Shown here: piece by piece, positions 16,786 to 26,287 of the stretch
Position numbering within the stretch: the first letter of the stretch is position 1
Layout: each line of letters starts with the position of its first letter
DNA from: Sphingomonas morindae
Lineage (GTDB): Bacteria > Pseudomonadota > Alphaproteobacteria > Sphingomonadales > Sphingomonadaceae
Reading direction: 5' to 3'
DNA length: 64,000 nt
Assembly (NCBI RefSeq): GCF_023822065.1
Contig: NZ_CP084930.1
Span: 1,752,001 to 1,816,000 of the forward strand
Program-made: the position numbers and the translations under genes
The notes under the pieces: generated by a model
Told to the model about the DNA's origin: nothing
Databases searched by the model: none
What the model saw: the letters and a program-made list of their open reading frames with translations, nothing else

Positions 16786-17235
16786 ATGCTGAAAGACTTC
16801 AAGGCCTTCATAATGAGGGGCAATGTTCTGGATCTCGCGGTCGCCGTCATCATCGGCGCGGCGTTCAACAAGATCGTCACCTCGCTGACCGACGACGTGC
16901 TGATGCCGATCATCGGCAAGCTGTGCGGTGGCCTCGATTTTTCGGGCTATTTCCTGCGGCTGGGGCCGGTGCCGGCGGACTATAGCGGATCGTTGGTCGA
17001 TTATGCCGCGCTCAAAAAGGCGGGCGTGCCGCTGCTCGGCTATGGCGCCTTCGTCACCCAGATCGTCAATTTCGTCATCGTGGCCTTCATCATCTTCCTG
17101 CTGGTGCGCGGCGTGAACAAGGCGCTGTCCTTCCATGCGCAGGAACAGGCCAAGACACCCGCCGCCCCCGCGCCGGACAGCGCCGAGGTGGTACTGCTCC
17201 GCGAGATCCGCGACAGCCTGCGCCAGCGCGGCTGA
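16786..17235 (+). CDS. mscL: Large-conductance mechanosensitive channel
   Basis: 149 residues. The N-terminal amphipathic helix and first membrane helix read KDFKAFIMRGNVLDLAVAVI, the second helix FVTQIVNFVIVAFIIFLLV, with a cytoplasmic helix at the C-terminus. It forms a homopentamer in the inner membrane and releases solutes on hypo-osmotic shock. The Ala-rich linker TPAAPAPDS before the final helix is slightly longer than in E. coli. The start is chosen for AAGGAG at 16772-16777 with eight bases to ATG 16786. Confidence 0.95.
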   Translation: MLKDFKAFIMRGNVLDLAVAVIIGAAFNKIVTSLTDDVLMPIIGKLCGGLDFSGYFLRLGPVPADYSGSLVDYAALKKAGVPLLGYGAFVTQIVNFVIVAFIIFLLVRGVNKALSFHAQEQAKTPAAPAPDSAEVVLLREIRDSLRQRG

Positions 17236-17314
17236 CGCGCGGCGCCGGCGCATGGCGGTGGCGCCGGCTTGCGCGCCGCCGCCGCCCGGCCTATATCCCT
17301 CCGTGCCGGCCTCG

Positions 17315-17655
17315 GCCGGCTATGACGATAAATGATGCCGTGTAATAGACGCAGCGGACCCGGGGGCAGTACCCGGCGGCTCCACCACAAGCCTCGCTTT
17401 CAGAGAGGCTTCTGACGGGGCCGAACCAGGATCGACGTGTGTTCAAAGGCGGTGTTTTCGTCCGGCCTGATTGAGCCGTTAAACCGATCAAATCCACAAG
17501 TGCCAACGACAACGAGGCGCTCGCTCTGGCCGCGTAACTGAACCCTCACGGGTGACGTTACCACAACCATAGCGCGGTTCGGTCCGCACCGGGCAACAGA
17601 AGCGGAATCCAGCGGCCGCCGGGGGGCCGGGCAACAGAACCCCCGGCACTTCCAC
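17315..17655 (+). ncRNA. ssrA: tmRNA, permuted two-piece form
   Basis: The tRNA-like 3' half comes first and the coding half second. The acceptor piece ends in CGGCTCC (17377-17383), A, CCA (17385-17387). The coding piece starts with GGGGCCG at 17417, which pairs with that CGGCTCC to form the seven-pair acceptor stem (one G-U). An intervening loop of about 29 bases is removed. The tag frame at 17502-17537 reads ANDNEALALAA then TAA, close to tags of other sphingomonads. Pseudoknot-rich GC sequence follows. With SmpB it rescues stalled ribosomes. Outer ends are approximate; the seven-pair stem and tag are certain. Confidence 0.93.
17502..17537 (+). other. tmRNA proteolysis tag frame
   Basis: Codons GCC AAC GAC AAC GAG GCG CTC and on to GCG TAA encode ANDNEALALAA. 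The C-terminal ALAA is the recognition end for ClpXP/ClpAP, and the AND start is typical of alphaproteobacterial tags. Confidence 0.93.
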
Positions 17656-17716
17656 CGTCCGGCAGGAACCTAGCGGCGCCCCGGGCTTTCCCTTGCTATC
17701 CATGGGGAGCCTGATG

Positions 17717-18007
17717 ATGCGTGTCGCCCTGCTCGTGCCGCTGCTGCTCCTGCCCGCCTGCCAACAACGCACCGAAGGCGATCGCGTGCGCGCCGCCTAT
17801 GACAACAAGGCCGATGCCGTGGAGGCGCAGGCCCAGGTCCAGCCCACCGCCGTCGCCAAGACCATCTACAAGGCGCAGGCCGACGCGCTGCGCGAAGAGG
17901 GGCGCGATCGACAGAAGGGGCTGGAGGGGCGCAGCCCCAGCAAGGGCCAGGGCGACCGCGCGAGCAACGCGGGCGTCGGCGGGGACGCGGCCGCGCCCCC
18001 GCGTTGA
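17717..18007 (+). CDS. Small putative lipoprotein
   Basis: 96 residues starting MRVALLVPLLLLPAC, a signal peptide with lipobox LPAC, so Cys is probably lipidated. The rest is hydrophilic and charged: EGDRVRAAYDNKADAVEAQA, then a Lys/Gly/Ser-rich end. It resembles short sphingomonad lipoproteins of unknown role; I do not know a named family. GGGGAG lies seven bases before the chosen ATG at 17717 (17714 is an alternative). It lies between ssrA and pnp. Confidence 0.65.
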   Translation: MRVALLVPLLLLPACQQRTEGDRVRAAYDNKADAVEAQAQVQPTAVAKTIYKAQADALREEGRDRQKGLEGRSPSKGQGDRASNAGVGGDAAAPPR

Positions 18008-18075
18008 GGGCCGCGCCGGCGCGCCGAAACCATCCTGATCGTCCACCGCCGGGCGCCTCGCCGCGCGGGCCGCAT

Positions 18076-18112
18076 GAAAAAGGGCCCGCCGGCGAACCGG
18101 CGAGCCCCTTTC
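18076..18112 (-). terminator. Terminator after pnp
   Basis: On the minus strand, a GC stem-loop (GCCGG/CCGGC core, extended by GGGC pairs) is followed by a short T run (AAAAA at 18077-18081 on the plus strand). It lies about 35 bases past the pnp stop. The plus strand side also ends in CCCCTTT and may stop the small lipoprotein transcript. Confidence 0.75.
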
Positions 18113-18145
18113 TGTCCTTCGGTCGATCGGCCCGGTCGGGCGCGA

Positions 18146-20473
18146 TCAATCGTCGTCGCGGGTGAGGAAGGCGGGGGCGAAATCGGGCGCGGGGCCCTCT
18201 TCGCCGCCTTCGCTGCGCTCGCGGCGCGGGCCGCGGCCCTCGCGGCGCGGACCGCGATCCCGATCGCCGTCGCGGCGCGGACCGCGATCGCCCCGATCGC
18301 CACCGTCGCGGCGGGGGCCGCGATCGCCACGATCGCCGCGCGGCTCGCGCGGCTCACGCGCCGGGCGCGTGTCGGGCAGTTCCTCGCCGGTCTCCTGATC
18401 GACGACGCGCATCGACAGGCGCACCTTGCCGCGCGGATCGATCTCGAGAACCTTGACCTTGACGCTCTGGCCCTCGGTCAGCGCGTCGGCGACCTTCTCG
18501 ACCCGCTCATTCTTGATCTCCGAGACGTGCACCAGCCCGTCGCGGCCCCCCATGAAGTTCACGAAGGCGCCGAAATCGACGAGATTGACGACCTTGCCGG
18601 TATAGATCTTGCCGACCTCGGGCTCGGCGGTGAGGCCGATGATCCACTCGCGCGCCGCCTCGATCTGGCTGACGTCGGACGAGGAGATCTTCACCGTGCC
18701 GTCATCGTCGATATCGACCTTGGCGCCGGTGGTGGCGACGATCTCGCGGATCACCTTGCCGCCGGTGCCGATCACGTCGCGGATTTTCTCCTTGGGGATG
18801 GAGATGGTCTCGATGCGCGGCGCATGGGCCGAAAGCTCGGTGCGGGTATGATCCAGCGCCTTGGCCATCTCGCCGAGGATATGCGCGCGGCCCTCCTTCG
18901 CCTGGGCGAGCGCGACCTTCATGATCTCCTCGGTGATGCCGGCGATCTTGATGTCCATCTGCAGGCTGGTGATGCCCTCGGACGTGCCCGCCACCTTGAA
19001 GTCCATGTCGCCGAGATGATCCTCGTCGCCGAGAATGTCGGACAGGACGGCGAAGTCCTTGCCTTCCAGGATCAGGCCCATGGCGATGCCCGAGACCGGC
19101 CGCTTGATCGGCACGCCCGCGTCCATCAGCGCAAGGCTGCCGCCGCACACCGTGGCCATCGAGGAGGAGCCGTTGGACTCGGTGATGTCCGAGGTCAGAC
19201 GGATGGTGTAGGGGAATTCCTCCTTGCTCGGCAGCACCGCGTGCAGCGCGCGCCAGGCGAGCTTGCCATGCCCCACCTCGCGACGGCCCGGCGCGCCGAA
19301 GCGACCGACCTCGCCCACCGAATAGGGCGGGAAGTTATAGTGGAGCATGAAATGCTCGTAGCGCAGGCCGGTCAGGCCATCGATCATCTGCTCGCTGTCC
19401 TTAGTGCCCAGCGTGCAGGTGGCGATGGTCTGGGTCTCGCCGCGCGTGAACAGCGCGGAGCCATGGGCGCGCGGCAGGAAATGCGCCATCGCCTCGATCG
19501 GGCGCACCGTCTTGGTGTCGCGCCCGTCGATCCGGCGGCCGTCCTTGAGGATGGCGGTGCGGACGATCTCGGCCTCGAGCTTCTTGACGCCCTTGATGGC
19601 GACCATCTGCTCCTGCGGCGTGCGATCGGCCATGGCGGCCTTGGCCTTGGCGCGCGCCTCCGCCAGCGCCGCCGAGCGGGCCGACTTGTCGACCAGCTTG
19701 TAGGCGGCGGTGATCTCCTTGCCGACCAGCTTCTTCAGCTCGGCCTTCAGCTTGGCGCCGTCATCGGCGGCGGGCAGCTCCCACGGATCCTTGGCGGCCT
19801 GCTCGGCGAGATCGATGATCGCGTCGATCACCTTGCGGCTTTCCTCGTGCGCGAACATCACCGCGCCGAGCATCACCTCTTCGGACAGCTCCTTGGCTTC
19901 CGACTCGACCATCATCACCGCGTCCTGCGTGGCGGCGACGACCAGATCGAGCGACCCGGCGGCGACCTCGGCGTCGGTCGGGTTGAGGATATACTCGCCG
20001 TCCTGATAGCCGATGCGCGCGGCGCCGATCGGGCCCATGAAGGGCACGCCCGAAAGCGTGAGCGCGGCCGAGGCGGCGATCATCGCCAGCAGATCCGGCT
20101 CATTCTCGCCATCATAGCTCAGCACCTGAGCGATGACGTTGATCTCGTTGTAAAAGCCCTCCGGGAACAGGGGGCGGATGGGGCGGTCGATCAGGCGGGA
20201 GACGAGCGTCTCCTTCTCGGTCGCGCCGCGCTCGCGCTTGAAGAAGCCGCCGGGGATGCGCCCGCTGGCGAAATACTTCTCCTGGTAGTGGACGGTGAGG
20301 GGGAAGAAATCCTGCCCCTCCTTCACCGACTTGGCGGCCGTGACCGCGCACAGCACCACCGTCTCGCCGAGCGTCGCGAGCACCGCGCCATCGGCCTGGC
20401 GGGCAACGCGGCCCGTCTCGAGGGTCAGCTTGGCGCCGCCCCACTCGATCTCCACCTTCTTCGTATCAAACAT
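18146..20473 (-). CDS. pnp: Polyribonucleotide nucleotidyltransferase
   Basis: 775 residues. Two RNase PH domains (from residue 10 and about 310, joined by the helical domain), a KH domain ([20 protein letters not shown]), an S1 domain ([20 protein letters not shown]), and then an Arg/Gly/Asp-rich tail of about 60 residues with [11 protein letters not shown]-type repeats. It degrades RNA 3' to 5' with phosphate. The tail is longer than the E. coli C-terminus and is likely an RNA- or protein-binding extension. AAGGA precedes the ATG. Order rpsO-pnp as in many bacteria. Confidence 0.97.
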   Translation of the reverse strand: MFDTKKVEIEWGGAKLTLETGRVARQADGAVLATLGETVVLCAVTAAKSVKEGQDFFPLTVHYQEKYFASGRIPGGFFKRERGATEKETLVSRLIDRPIRPLFPEGFYNEINVIAQVLSYDGENEPDLLAMIAASAALTLSGVPFMGPIGAARIGYQDGEYILNPTDAEVAAGSLDLVVAATQDAVMMVESEAKELSEEVMLGAVMFAHEESRKVIDAIIDLAEQAAKDPWELPAADDGAKLKAELKKLVGKEITAAYKLVDKSARSAALAEARAKAKAAMADRTPQEQMVAIKGVKKLEAEIVRTAILKDGRRIDGRDTKTVRPIEAMAHFLPRAHGSALFTRGETQTIATCTLGTKDSEQMIDGLTGLRYEHFMLHYNFPPYSVGEVGRFGAPGRREVGHGKLAWRALHAVLPSKEEFPYTIRLTSDITESNGSSSMATVCGGSLALMDAGVPIKRPVSGIAMGLILEGKDFAVLSDILGDEDHLGDMDFKVAGTSEGITSLQMDIKIAGITEEIMKVALAQAKEGRAHILGEMAKALDHTRTELSAHAPRIETISIPKEKIRDVIGTGGKVIREIVATTGAKVDIDDDGTVKISSSDVSQIEAAREWIIGLTAEPEVGKIYTGKVVNLVDFGAFVNFMGGRDGLVHVSEIKNERVEKVADALTEGQSVKVKVLEIDPRGKVRLSMRVVDQETGEELPDTRPAREPREPRGDRGDRGPRRDGGDRGDRGPRRDGDRDRGPRREGRGPRRERSEGGEEGPAPDFAPAFLTRDDD

Positions 20474-20629
20474 TCCGGTTCCTTCACTCCGGCCGCCCTA
20501 TGCGGCCGGGGCCTCATCTGCCGGCTGTCCGGCCGGCGCGGTGCGGGACTATGTGTCGCGTCCCCGGGCGGCGGGCCGAATTGCCCGGCGCCCCTTGCCT
20601 CGGCCGCCCGCTATTGCAGGCGGCGCCTA

Positions 20630-20656
20630 GAAAAAGGGGCGCCGAAGGGCGCCCCT
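20630..20656 (-). terminator. Terminator between rpsO and pnp
   Basis: On the minus strand GGGGCGCC and GGCGCCCC form an 8-bp stem around a four-base loop, followed by TTTTT (AAAAA at 20631-20635 on the plus strand). It lies just past the rpsO stop. Read-through or a separate promoter in 20474-20629 must serve pnp; I see no clear promoter there. Confidence 0.85.
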
Positions 20657-20661
20657 GGTGA

Positions 20662-20931
20662 TTATTTGCGCAGACCCAGCTTGCTGATCAGGTCGGCGTA
20701 GCGCTGCACGTCCGTCTTCTTGAGATAGTCGAGCAGCGAGCGGCGCTTGTTCACCAGCATGAGCAGGCCGCGGCGGCTGTGATTGTCCTTGGCGTGGCTC
20801 TTGAAATGCTCGGTCAGATTGGCGATCCGCTCGGTGAGGATCGCGACCTGGACCTCGGGCGAGCCGGTGTCGCCATTGGTGCGCGCATTGTCTTCAATCA
20901 GCGCCTGCTTGCGCTCCGCGGTGATCGACAT
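20662..20931 (-). CDS. rpsO: 30S ribosomal protein S15
   Basis: 89 residues of full S15 family length: [21 protein letters not shown], then [20 protein letters not shown] and LLDYLKK. It binds 16S rRNA in the platform. The ribosome site AAAGGA is well spaced. It sits between truB and pnp, the common bacterial order. Confidence 0.98.
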   Translation of the reverse strand: MSITAERKQALIEDNARTNGDTGSPEVQVAILTERIANLTEHFKSHAKDNHSRRGLLMLVNKRRSLLDYLKKTDVQRYADLISKLGLRK

Positions 20932-20946
20932 CGTATTCCTTTCATA

Positions 20947-21858
20947 TCAGAGGTTGAAGCCGCGGACCACCTGCAAACCCATCCCGTCCGACTGGACGAG
21001 CGCGACCGGAACGGCGTTGTCGGTCGCCAGATAGGGCCCGGGTGGAACCGCTTGCCCGATCACCCGACGCCCCTGGCGGAGCGCCCCTGCCTGATCGGGG
21101 CTGACGGGTAGAGCCGGGATGTCGTCCAGCCCCGCCGCCAAGGACAGGAGTGCCTGTTCAAGCGCGCGCCCCTGCCCGAGATCGCCCAGCATGTCCAGTG
21201 AAATCGCGCCCTCGAGCGTGAACGGGCCGGCCTTGGTCCGCCGCAACAGCGTGACATGGCCGACCGTGCCGAGCGCCTGCGCGATGTCGCGCGCGAGGCT
21301 GCGGATATAGGTGCCCTTGGAGACATGCGCGTGCAGCGTCACCGATTCCAGCGCGGGCATCGCGGCGAGCGCCGCCTCGTCCGCCACCGTCAGCGCGTGG
21401 ATGGTGACGGCGCGCGGCGCCAGCGTCACCGTCTCGCCGGCGCGGGCGAGATCATAGGCGCGCCGGCCCTCGAGCTTGAGCGCGGAATAGGCGGGGGGCA
21501 CCTGCGCGATCGGGCCGGTGAAGCGTGGCAGCACCGCCAGCAGCGCCGCGCCGCTCGGCCGCACCGGGCTTTCCGCCACCACCGCGCCCTCGGCGTCGAG
21601 CGTGCTCGTCTCGGTGCCGAAGGCGAGGGTGAAGGCATAGGCCTTGTCCGCATCGAGCATCCGGCCGGACAATTTGGTCGCCTCGCCCAGCGCGATCGGC
21701 AGCACGCCCGAGGCGAGCGGATCGAGCGTCCCGCCATGGCCGACCTTCACCTTGGCATAGCCGCCGGCGCGGAGCGCGCGCTTGGTGGCGCTCACCATGT
21801 CGGTCGAGCCGGGGCCGATCGGCTTGTCGAGGATGAGCCAGCCGTGCAGCGCGGTCAC
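20947..21858 (-). CDS. truB: tRNA pseudouridine(55) synthase
   Basis: 303 residues starting with GTG, overlapping the GNAT stop by four bases (GTGA). The catalytic Asp is in GHGGTLDPLASGVLP. Also typical are GWLILDKPIGPGSTDMVS at the start, VPPAYSALKLEGRRAYDLAR and VSKGTYIRSLARDIAQALG. It modifies U55 in the T-loop of tRNAs. Twelve bases downstream the rpsO upstream region begins. Confidence 0.96.
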   Translation of the reverse strand: MTALHGWLILDKPIGPGSTDMVSATKRALRAGGYAKVKVGHGGTLDPLASGVLPIALGEATKLSGRMLDADKAYAFTLAFGTETSTLDAEGAVVAESPVRPSGAALLAVLPRFTGPIAQVPPAYSALKLEGRRAYDLARAGETVTLAPRAVTIHALTVADEAALAAMPALESVTLHAHVSKGTYIRSLARDIAQALGTVGHVTLLRRTKAGPFTLEGAISLDMLGDLGQGRALEQALLSLAAGLDDIPALPVSPDQAGALRQGRRVIGQAVPPGPYLATDNAVPVALVQSDGMGLQVVRGFNL

Positions 21859-22403
21859 GGCCGCCACTCCTCGGCGAGGATCGACCAGATCTGGGTGTCG
21901 CGCACAAAGCCCGTCCAGATCCGCCGCTGGCGGCGCAGCGTGCCCTCGTGCACGGCCCCGAGCCGCGCCACCGCCGCCTGGCTGCGCCGGTTGCGCGCAT
22001 CGATGCGAAACTCGATGCGGCGGAAGCCGTGATCCAGCGCGCGGTCGATCAGCAGCGTCTTGAAGCGGCGGTTCAGGCCCGTCCCGCGCGCGGCGGGGGC
22101 GAGGAAGGTGCCGCCGATCTCCAGCGTCTCCTGCGCCGGATCGAGATTGAGATAGCCCGACATGCCCACCGGCGTGCCTTCGGCGAACAGCGCGAAGCCG
22201 CGCCGCGCGGCATCGGCAAGCGCGGCGGCGAAGCTCGCCTCGAAATGGCCGGGGCCGTAATGACGCGGGAAGATCGGCCAGAAATCCTCCGCCTCGGTCG
22301 CGCACAGAGCCGCCAGCGCCGGGCCGTGCGCCGCCGTCAGCGGCACGAGCCGGCACTGGTCGTCGCCAAAGGGCTGGTAGAGGCCGTCGGGATCAGCAGC
22401 CAC
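21855..22403 (-). CDS. GNAT family N-acetyltransferase
   Basis: About 182 residues. LYQPFGDDQCRLVPLTAAHG opens the domain, the acetyl-CoA loop is near LAPAARGTGLNRRFKTLLID, and RRIEFRIDARNRRSQAAVAR is typical of the RimJ/RimL-like branch. Substrate unknown; acetylation of a protein N-terminus or a small molecule are both possible. The GTG start at 22403 has GGAG at seven bases and overlaps the tdk stop by 11 bases, so it is coupled to tdk upstream and truB downstream. Confidence 0.85.
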   Translation of the reverse strand: MAADPDGLYQPFGDDQCRLVPLTAAHGPALAALCATEAEDFWPIFPRHYGPGHFEASFAAALADAARRGFALFAEGTPVGMSGYLNLDPAQETLEIGGTFLAPAARGTGLNRRFKTLLIDRALDHGFRRIEFRIDARNRRSQAAVARLGAVHEGTLRRQRRIWTGFVRDTQIWSILAEEWRP

Positions 22404-22974
22404 GCATCTGCTCCATGTAATGGCGGCGGCACAGCGCCACATAGCGGTCATTGCCGCCGATCTCGGTCTGCGCGCCGCTGGTCACGGCGCGTCCGGCGCC
22501 ATCGACGCGCAGGTTCATCGTCGCCTTGGCGCCGCAGGCGCACACGGCCTTGATCTCCTGCAACGAGTCCGCGAGCCCGAGCAGCGCCGCCGAGCCCTCG
22601 AACAAGCAGGCGCGGAAATCGGTGCGCAGGCCGTAGCACAGCACCGGCACGCCCAGCTCGTCGCAGATGCGGGCGAGTCCGAGCACCTGGGCGTGGCTGA
22701 GGAATTGCGCCTCGTCGACCAGCACGCAATCCACGCGGGCGCGGCCATGGCTGGCGGCGACCAGCGCATGGATATCGGTGTCCGCGTCGAAGGGCGTGGC
22801 GTCCGCCTCCAGCCCGATCCGCGAATCGATGCGCCCGCGCCCGGCGCGATCATGCACGCCCGCGGTGAACAGGAGCGTGCGCATGCCGCGCTCGCGATAG
22901 TTGAAGTCCGCCTGCAGCAGCAGGGTGGATTTGCCCGCATTCATCGAGGCGTAGTAGAAATAGAGCTTGGCCAT
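22393..22974 (-). CDS. tdk: Thymidine kinase
   Basis: 193 residues, type II thymidine kinase. P-loop YYASMNAGKSTLLLQ, Walker B VDEAQFLS, a lid segment GLRTDFRACLFEGSAALL, and zinc ligands (CACGAK and CRRHY). It phosphorylates thymidine in the salvage pathway. It lies between rbfA and the GNAT gene inside the translation gene cluster, not a usual place for it. Confidence 0.95.
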   Translation of the reverse strand: MAKLYFYYASMNAGKSTLLLQADFNYRERGMRTLLFTAGVHDRAGRGRIDSRIGLEADATPFDADTDIHALVAASHGRARVDCVLVDEAQFLSHAQVLGLARICDELGVPVLCYGLRTDFRACLFEGSAALLGLADSLQEIKAVCACGAKATMNLRVDGAGRAVTSGAQTEIGGNDRYVALCRRHYMEQMRGC

Positions 22975-23021
22975 CGCCGCCTCGCACAGCGGAAAAGCCG
23001 GGCCCTGTCCAGCCCGCGCGG

Positions 23022-23447
23022 TCAGCCGCGCGCGTCCGGCTCCCCGGCCGCCGCGTCGTCCGCATCGAGATCGCGGGCCACGTCCGGGCGCCGCAGCAGC
23101 GCGTCGATATGGCTGCCCTCCTCGAAGCTCTCGTCCGCGAGGAACTTGAGCTTCGCGGCGAATTTCAGGTTCACGCGCCGCGCCACCTCGCGCTGGAGAT
23201 AGGCGGTGTTGGTGCGCAGCGCCTTCAGCACCGCCGCCTCGTCGCGCGCCAGCAGCGGCTTCACGAAAACGGTGGCGTGCTTGAGATCGGGCGACATGCG
23301 CACCTCGGTCACCGAGACGCTATGGCTCGCCAGCACCTCGTCATGCACGTCGCCGCGCATCAGCACGTCGGAGAGAATGTGGCGCACCTGCTCGCCGACC
23401 CGCAACAGCCGGACCGAGCGGCCCTCGCCGCTGTCATTATGCTTCAT
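23022..23447 (-). CDS. rbfA: 30S ribosome-binding factor RbfA
   Basis: 141 residues. KH-like fold with [20 protein letters not shown] and [20 protein letters not shown]. It helps late 16S rRNA maturation and cold adaptation. Starts with MKHND after AAGGG. The acidic C-terminus ([14 protein letters not shown]) is longer than in E. coli. Follows infB, as usual. Confidence 0.95.
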   Translation of the reverse strand: MKHNDSGEGRSVRLLRVGEQVRHILSDVLMRGDVHDEVLASHSVSVTEVRMSPDLKHATVFVKPLLARDEAAVLKALRTNTAYLQREVARRVNLKFAAKLKFLADESFEEGSHIDALLRRPDVARDLDADDAAAGEPDARG

Positions 23448-23505
23448 CGCACCCTTCCCGTGCGCGCGTGGGGGCCGGCGCCGCGGGGCGCCGGCCCGAA
23501 CCGGC

Positions 23506-26241
23506 TCAGAGCGTCCGCTCGCGCATCTCGACCTCGAACGTCTCGAGGAAGTCGCCCGGCTTGATGTCGGTGTGGCTCTCGAAGGTCACGCCGCACTCGA
23601 GGCCCGCGCGGACTTCGGGGACATCGTCCTTGAAGCGCCGCAGCGAGGCGATCGCGCCATTGTAGATGATGACATCCTCGCGGGTGATGCGCGCCCGCAG
23701 CGCCTTGCGGATATAGCCCTCGACCACCAGCAGACCGGCCGCCTTGCCGTGCTTGCCCGCCGAGAAGACCTCGCGGACCTCGGCGCGGCCGACGACATGC
23801 TCGATCGCCTCCGGGCCGAGCTGGCCGGCCATGGCGGCGCGGATCTCGTCGAGCAGATCATAGATGACGTCGTAATATTTGAGCGCCACCTGATCGCGCG
23901 TCGCGATCTCGCGCGCCTTGGCATTGGCGCGGACGTTGAAGCCGATGATCGGCGCCTTGGACGCCGCCGCCAGCGAGACATCGCTCTCGGTGATGCCGCC
24001 GACGCCCGCGTGCAGGATGCGCACCTGTATCTGATCGGTGGAGATCTTGTTGAGCGAGCCGACGATCGCCTCGACCGAGCCTTGCGTATCGGCCTTGACC
24101 ACCACCGGATATTGGGCCGCCTGCTTCTCGCGCAGCTGCGAGAACATGCTTTCCAGCGAAGCCGGCGTGTTGGTGGTGCGCTTGCGCTGGATGACGCTGG
24201 CGCGATAGGCGGCGACCTCGCGGGCGCGCGCCTCGTTCTCCACCACCGTCAGCGGATCGCCCGCGCCGGGCACGCCCGACAGGCCGAGCAGCTCCACCGG
24301 CATCGAAGGCGTGGCGAGCTTCACCTGCTTGCCCTTGTCGTCGATCATCGCGCGGACCTTGCCGCTCTCGGCGCCGACCACGAAGATGTCGCCCACGCGC
24401 AGCGTGCCGCGGCGCACCAGCACCGTCGCCACCGGGCCGCGACCCTTATCGAGCTGCGCCTCCACCACCGTGCCTTCGGCGGCGCGGTCGGGATTGGCGG
24501 TCAGCTCGAGCAGCTCGGCCTGGAGCAGGATCTTGTCGATCAGCTCGTCCAGGCCCGTGCGCTTCAGCGCCGACACCTCGACCTCCTGCACATCGCCGCC
24601 CATGCTCTCGACCTGGACGTCATATTGCAGCAGCGCCTCGCGCACCCGCTGGGGATTGCCGCCGGGCTTGTCGACCTTGTTGATCGCCACGATCATCGGC
24701 ACGCCGGCCGCCTTGGTGTGGTTGATCGCCTCGATCGACTGCGGGCGGATGCCGTCATCGGCGGCGACCACGATCACCACGATATCGGTGATGTTGGCGC
24801 CGCGCGCCCGCATGTCGCTGAAGGCCTCGTGGCCCGGCGTGTCGAGGAAGGTGATCTTGTCGCCCGAGCGGACCTGCACCTGATAGGCGCCGATATGCTG
24901 GGTGATGCCGCCCGCCTCGCCGGCGGCGACATCGGTGCCCCGCAGCGCGTCGAGCAGCGAGGTCTTGCCGTGATCGACATGGCCCATGATCGTGACGACC
25001 GGCGCGCGCGGCAGCAGCTTTTCCTGCGGATCGACATCGTCGGACGCGACGATATCCACGTCGCTCTCGCTCACGCGCTTCAGGTTGTGGCCGAACTCGG
25101 TGACGAGCAGCTCCGCCGTATCCTGATCGATCGTCTGGGTGAGCGTGACGGGCATGCCCATCTTGAAGAGCGCCTTGACGAGATCGGCGCCGCGCTCGGC
25201 CATGCGGTTGGCGAGTTCGGCGACGGTGATCGCCTCGGGCACCACCACGTCGCGCACCTGCTTGGCCTGGGGCCCGCCGGGCTGGTGGGCGCGCTTGTCT
25301 TTCTCGCGGGCGCGCTTCAGCGCGGCGAGGCTGCGCGCGCGGGCGCCACCCTCGTCGTCGAGCGCGCGGGTGACGGTGAGCTTGCCGGACTGGCGGCGAT
25401 CATCGCCGGGACGGCCGCGGCTCGCCGGCTTGGCGGGCTCGGGACGCTTGGGCGGCGCGACGGGCGTGAAGCGGCGCGGCGGCGGCATGGTGCTGCCGCC
25501 CGGCGCGCGCGCCTCGGGCGCGGCGGCGGCGCTGGCCGTCTCGAGCACGGGCTCGGGCGCCGGCGCGGGGCGCGCGGCCTCCTCGGCGGCGCGGCGCGCC
25601 TCCTCCTCGACCGCGCGGGCGGCGGCCTCGCGGGCCTCTTCCTCGGCGCGGCGATTATCCTCGGCGCGGCGGCGCTCCTCCTCGCTCGCCTCGGCCTTGG
25701 CGCGCTCCTCGCGGCGGCGCGCCTCTTCCAGCGCGGTCATGCGCGCTTCCTCGGCCTCGCGGAGCAGCCGCTCCTGCATCTCGCGCCGCTCGAGCGGCGA
25801 AAGCGGACGGCCATCGCGCACGGCGGGGCGCGGCGCGGCCTGGGGGCGCGGCGCGGCGGCGACGGGCTGAGGCGCGCGCGGGGCCGGCGCGGAGGCGGGT
25901 GCGGGCGCCGGCGCCGAAGTCGCGGCGGCGGGGGCCGGCGCGGGATCGGGGCGCGGCGCCGGCGCCGGCGTCGCGGCGATCGGGGCGGGCGTCGGCGCGG
26001 GGGCGGGGGCCGGCGCGGGCGCGGGCGCGGCAACCGCCTCCGGCGCCGGCTCGGGCGCGCGGCCGGCAGGCTGGGGCTCGGCCTCGCCGGGGCGGCGCAG
26101 CACACGGGAACGCTTGGTCTCCACGATCACGGTGTTGGAGCGACCATGGCTGAAGCTCTGCTTCACCTTGCCCGTCTCCACCGTGCGCTTCAGACCCAGC
26201 GGCGCGCGCGTACCCAGTTTCGGCTTATCCTGATCGCTCAT
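23506..26241 (-). CDS. infB: Translation initiation factor IF-2
   Basis: 911 residues. N-terminal IF2-associated domain ([20 protein letters not shown]), then a long low-complexity region at roughly residues 60-290: first Pro/Ala-rich, then Glu/Arg/Ala-rich predicted coiled coil. G domain with [24 protein letters not shown] and NKVDKP, then the beta-barrel and C-terminal domains. It places initiator tRNA on the 30S subunit. The MSDQDKP start at 26241 is preferred over an in-frame upstream start, because it matches the family N-terminus. Confidence 0.97.
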   Translation of the reverse strand: MSDQDKPKLGTRAPLGLKRTVETGKVKQSFSHGRSNTVIVETKRSRVLRRPGEAEPQPAGRAPEPAPEAVAAPAPAPAPAPAPTPAPIAATPAPAPRPDPAPAPAAATSAPAPAPASAPAPRAPQPVAAAPRPQAAPRPAVRDGRPLSPLERREMQERLLREAEEARMTALEEARRREERAKAEASEEERRRAEDNRRAEEEAREAAARAVEEEARRAAEEAARPAPAPEPVLETASAAAAPEARAPGGSTMPPPRRFTPVAPPKRPEPAKPASRGRPGDDRRQSGKLTVTRALDDEGGARARSLAALKRAREKDKRAHQPGGPQAKQVRDVVVPEAITVAELANRMAERGADLVKALFKMGMPVTLTQTIDQDTAELLVTEFGHNLKRVSESDVDIVASDDVDPQEKLLPRAPVVTIMGHVDHGKTSLLDALRGTDVAAGEAGGITQHIGAYQVQVRSGDKITFLDTPGHEAFSDMRARGANITDIVVIVVAADDGIRPQSIEAINHTKAAGVPMIVAINKVDKPGGNPQRVREALLQYDVQVESMGGDVQEVEVSALKRTGLDELIDKILLQAELLELTANPDRAAEGTVVEAQLDKGRGPVATVLVRRGTLRVGDIFVVGAESGKVRAMIDDKGKQVKLATPSMPVELLGLSGVPGAGDPLTVVENEARAREVAAYRASVIQRKRTTNTPASLESMFSQLREKQAAQYPVVVKADTQGSVEAIVGSLNKISTDQIQVRILHAGVGGITESDVSLAAASKAPIIGFNVRANAKAREIATRDQVALKYYDVIYDLLDEIRAAMAGQLGPEAIEHVVGRAEVREVFSAGKHGKAAGLLVVEGYIRKALRARITREDVIIYNGAIASLRRFKDDVPEVRAGLECGVTFESHTDIKPGDFLETFEVEMRERTL

Positions 26242-26287
26242 TCGACTACTCAAATCCCCAGCATAAGGTCGGCGGCCAAGCCGAAAA

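Noticed and set aside
17310-17387. A stand-alone tRNA gene
   Set aside because: Only the acceptor/T-arm half is present, and it pairs with the start of the coding piece of tmRNA.
17665-17690. GGAACC upstream of the small lipoprotein as an EcfG promoter
   Set aside because: The -10 reads CTTT at N16 and the site may overlap the 3' part of the tmRNA; too weak.
18074-20701. An 875-codon plus-strand frame
   Set aside because: It lies opposite pnp; the minus-strand frame has full PNPase domains.
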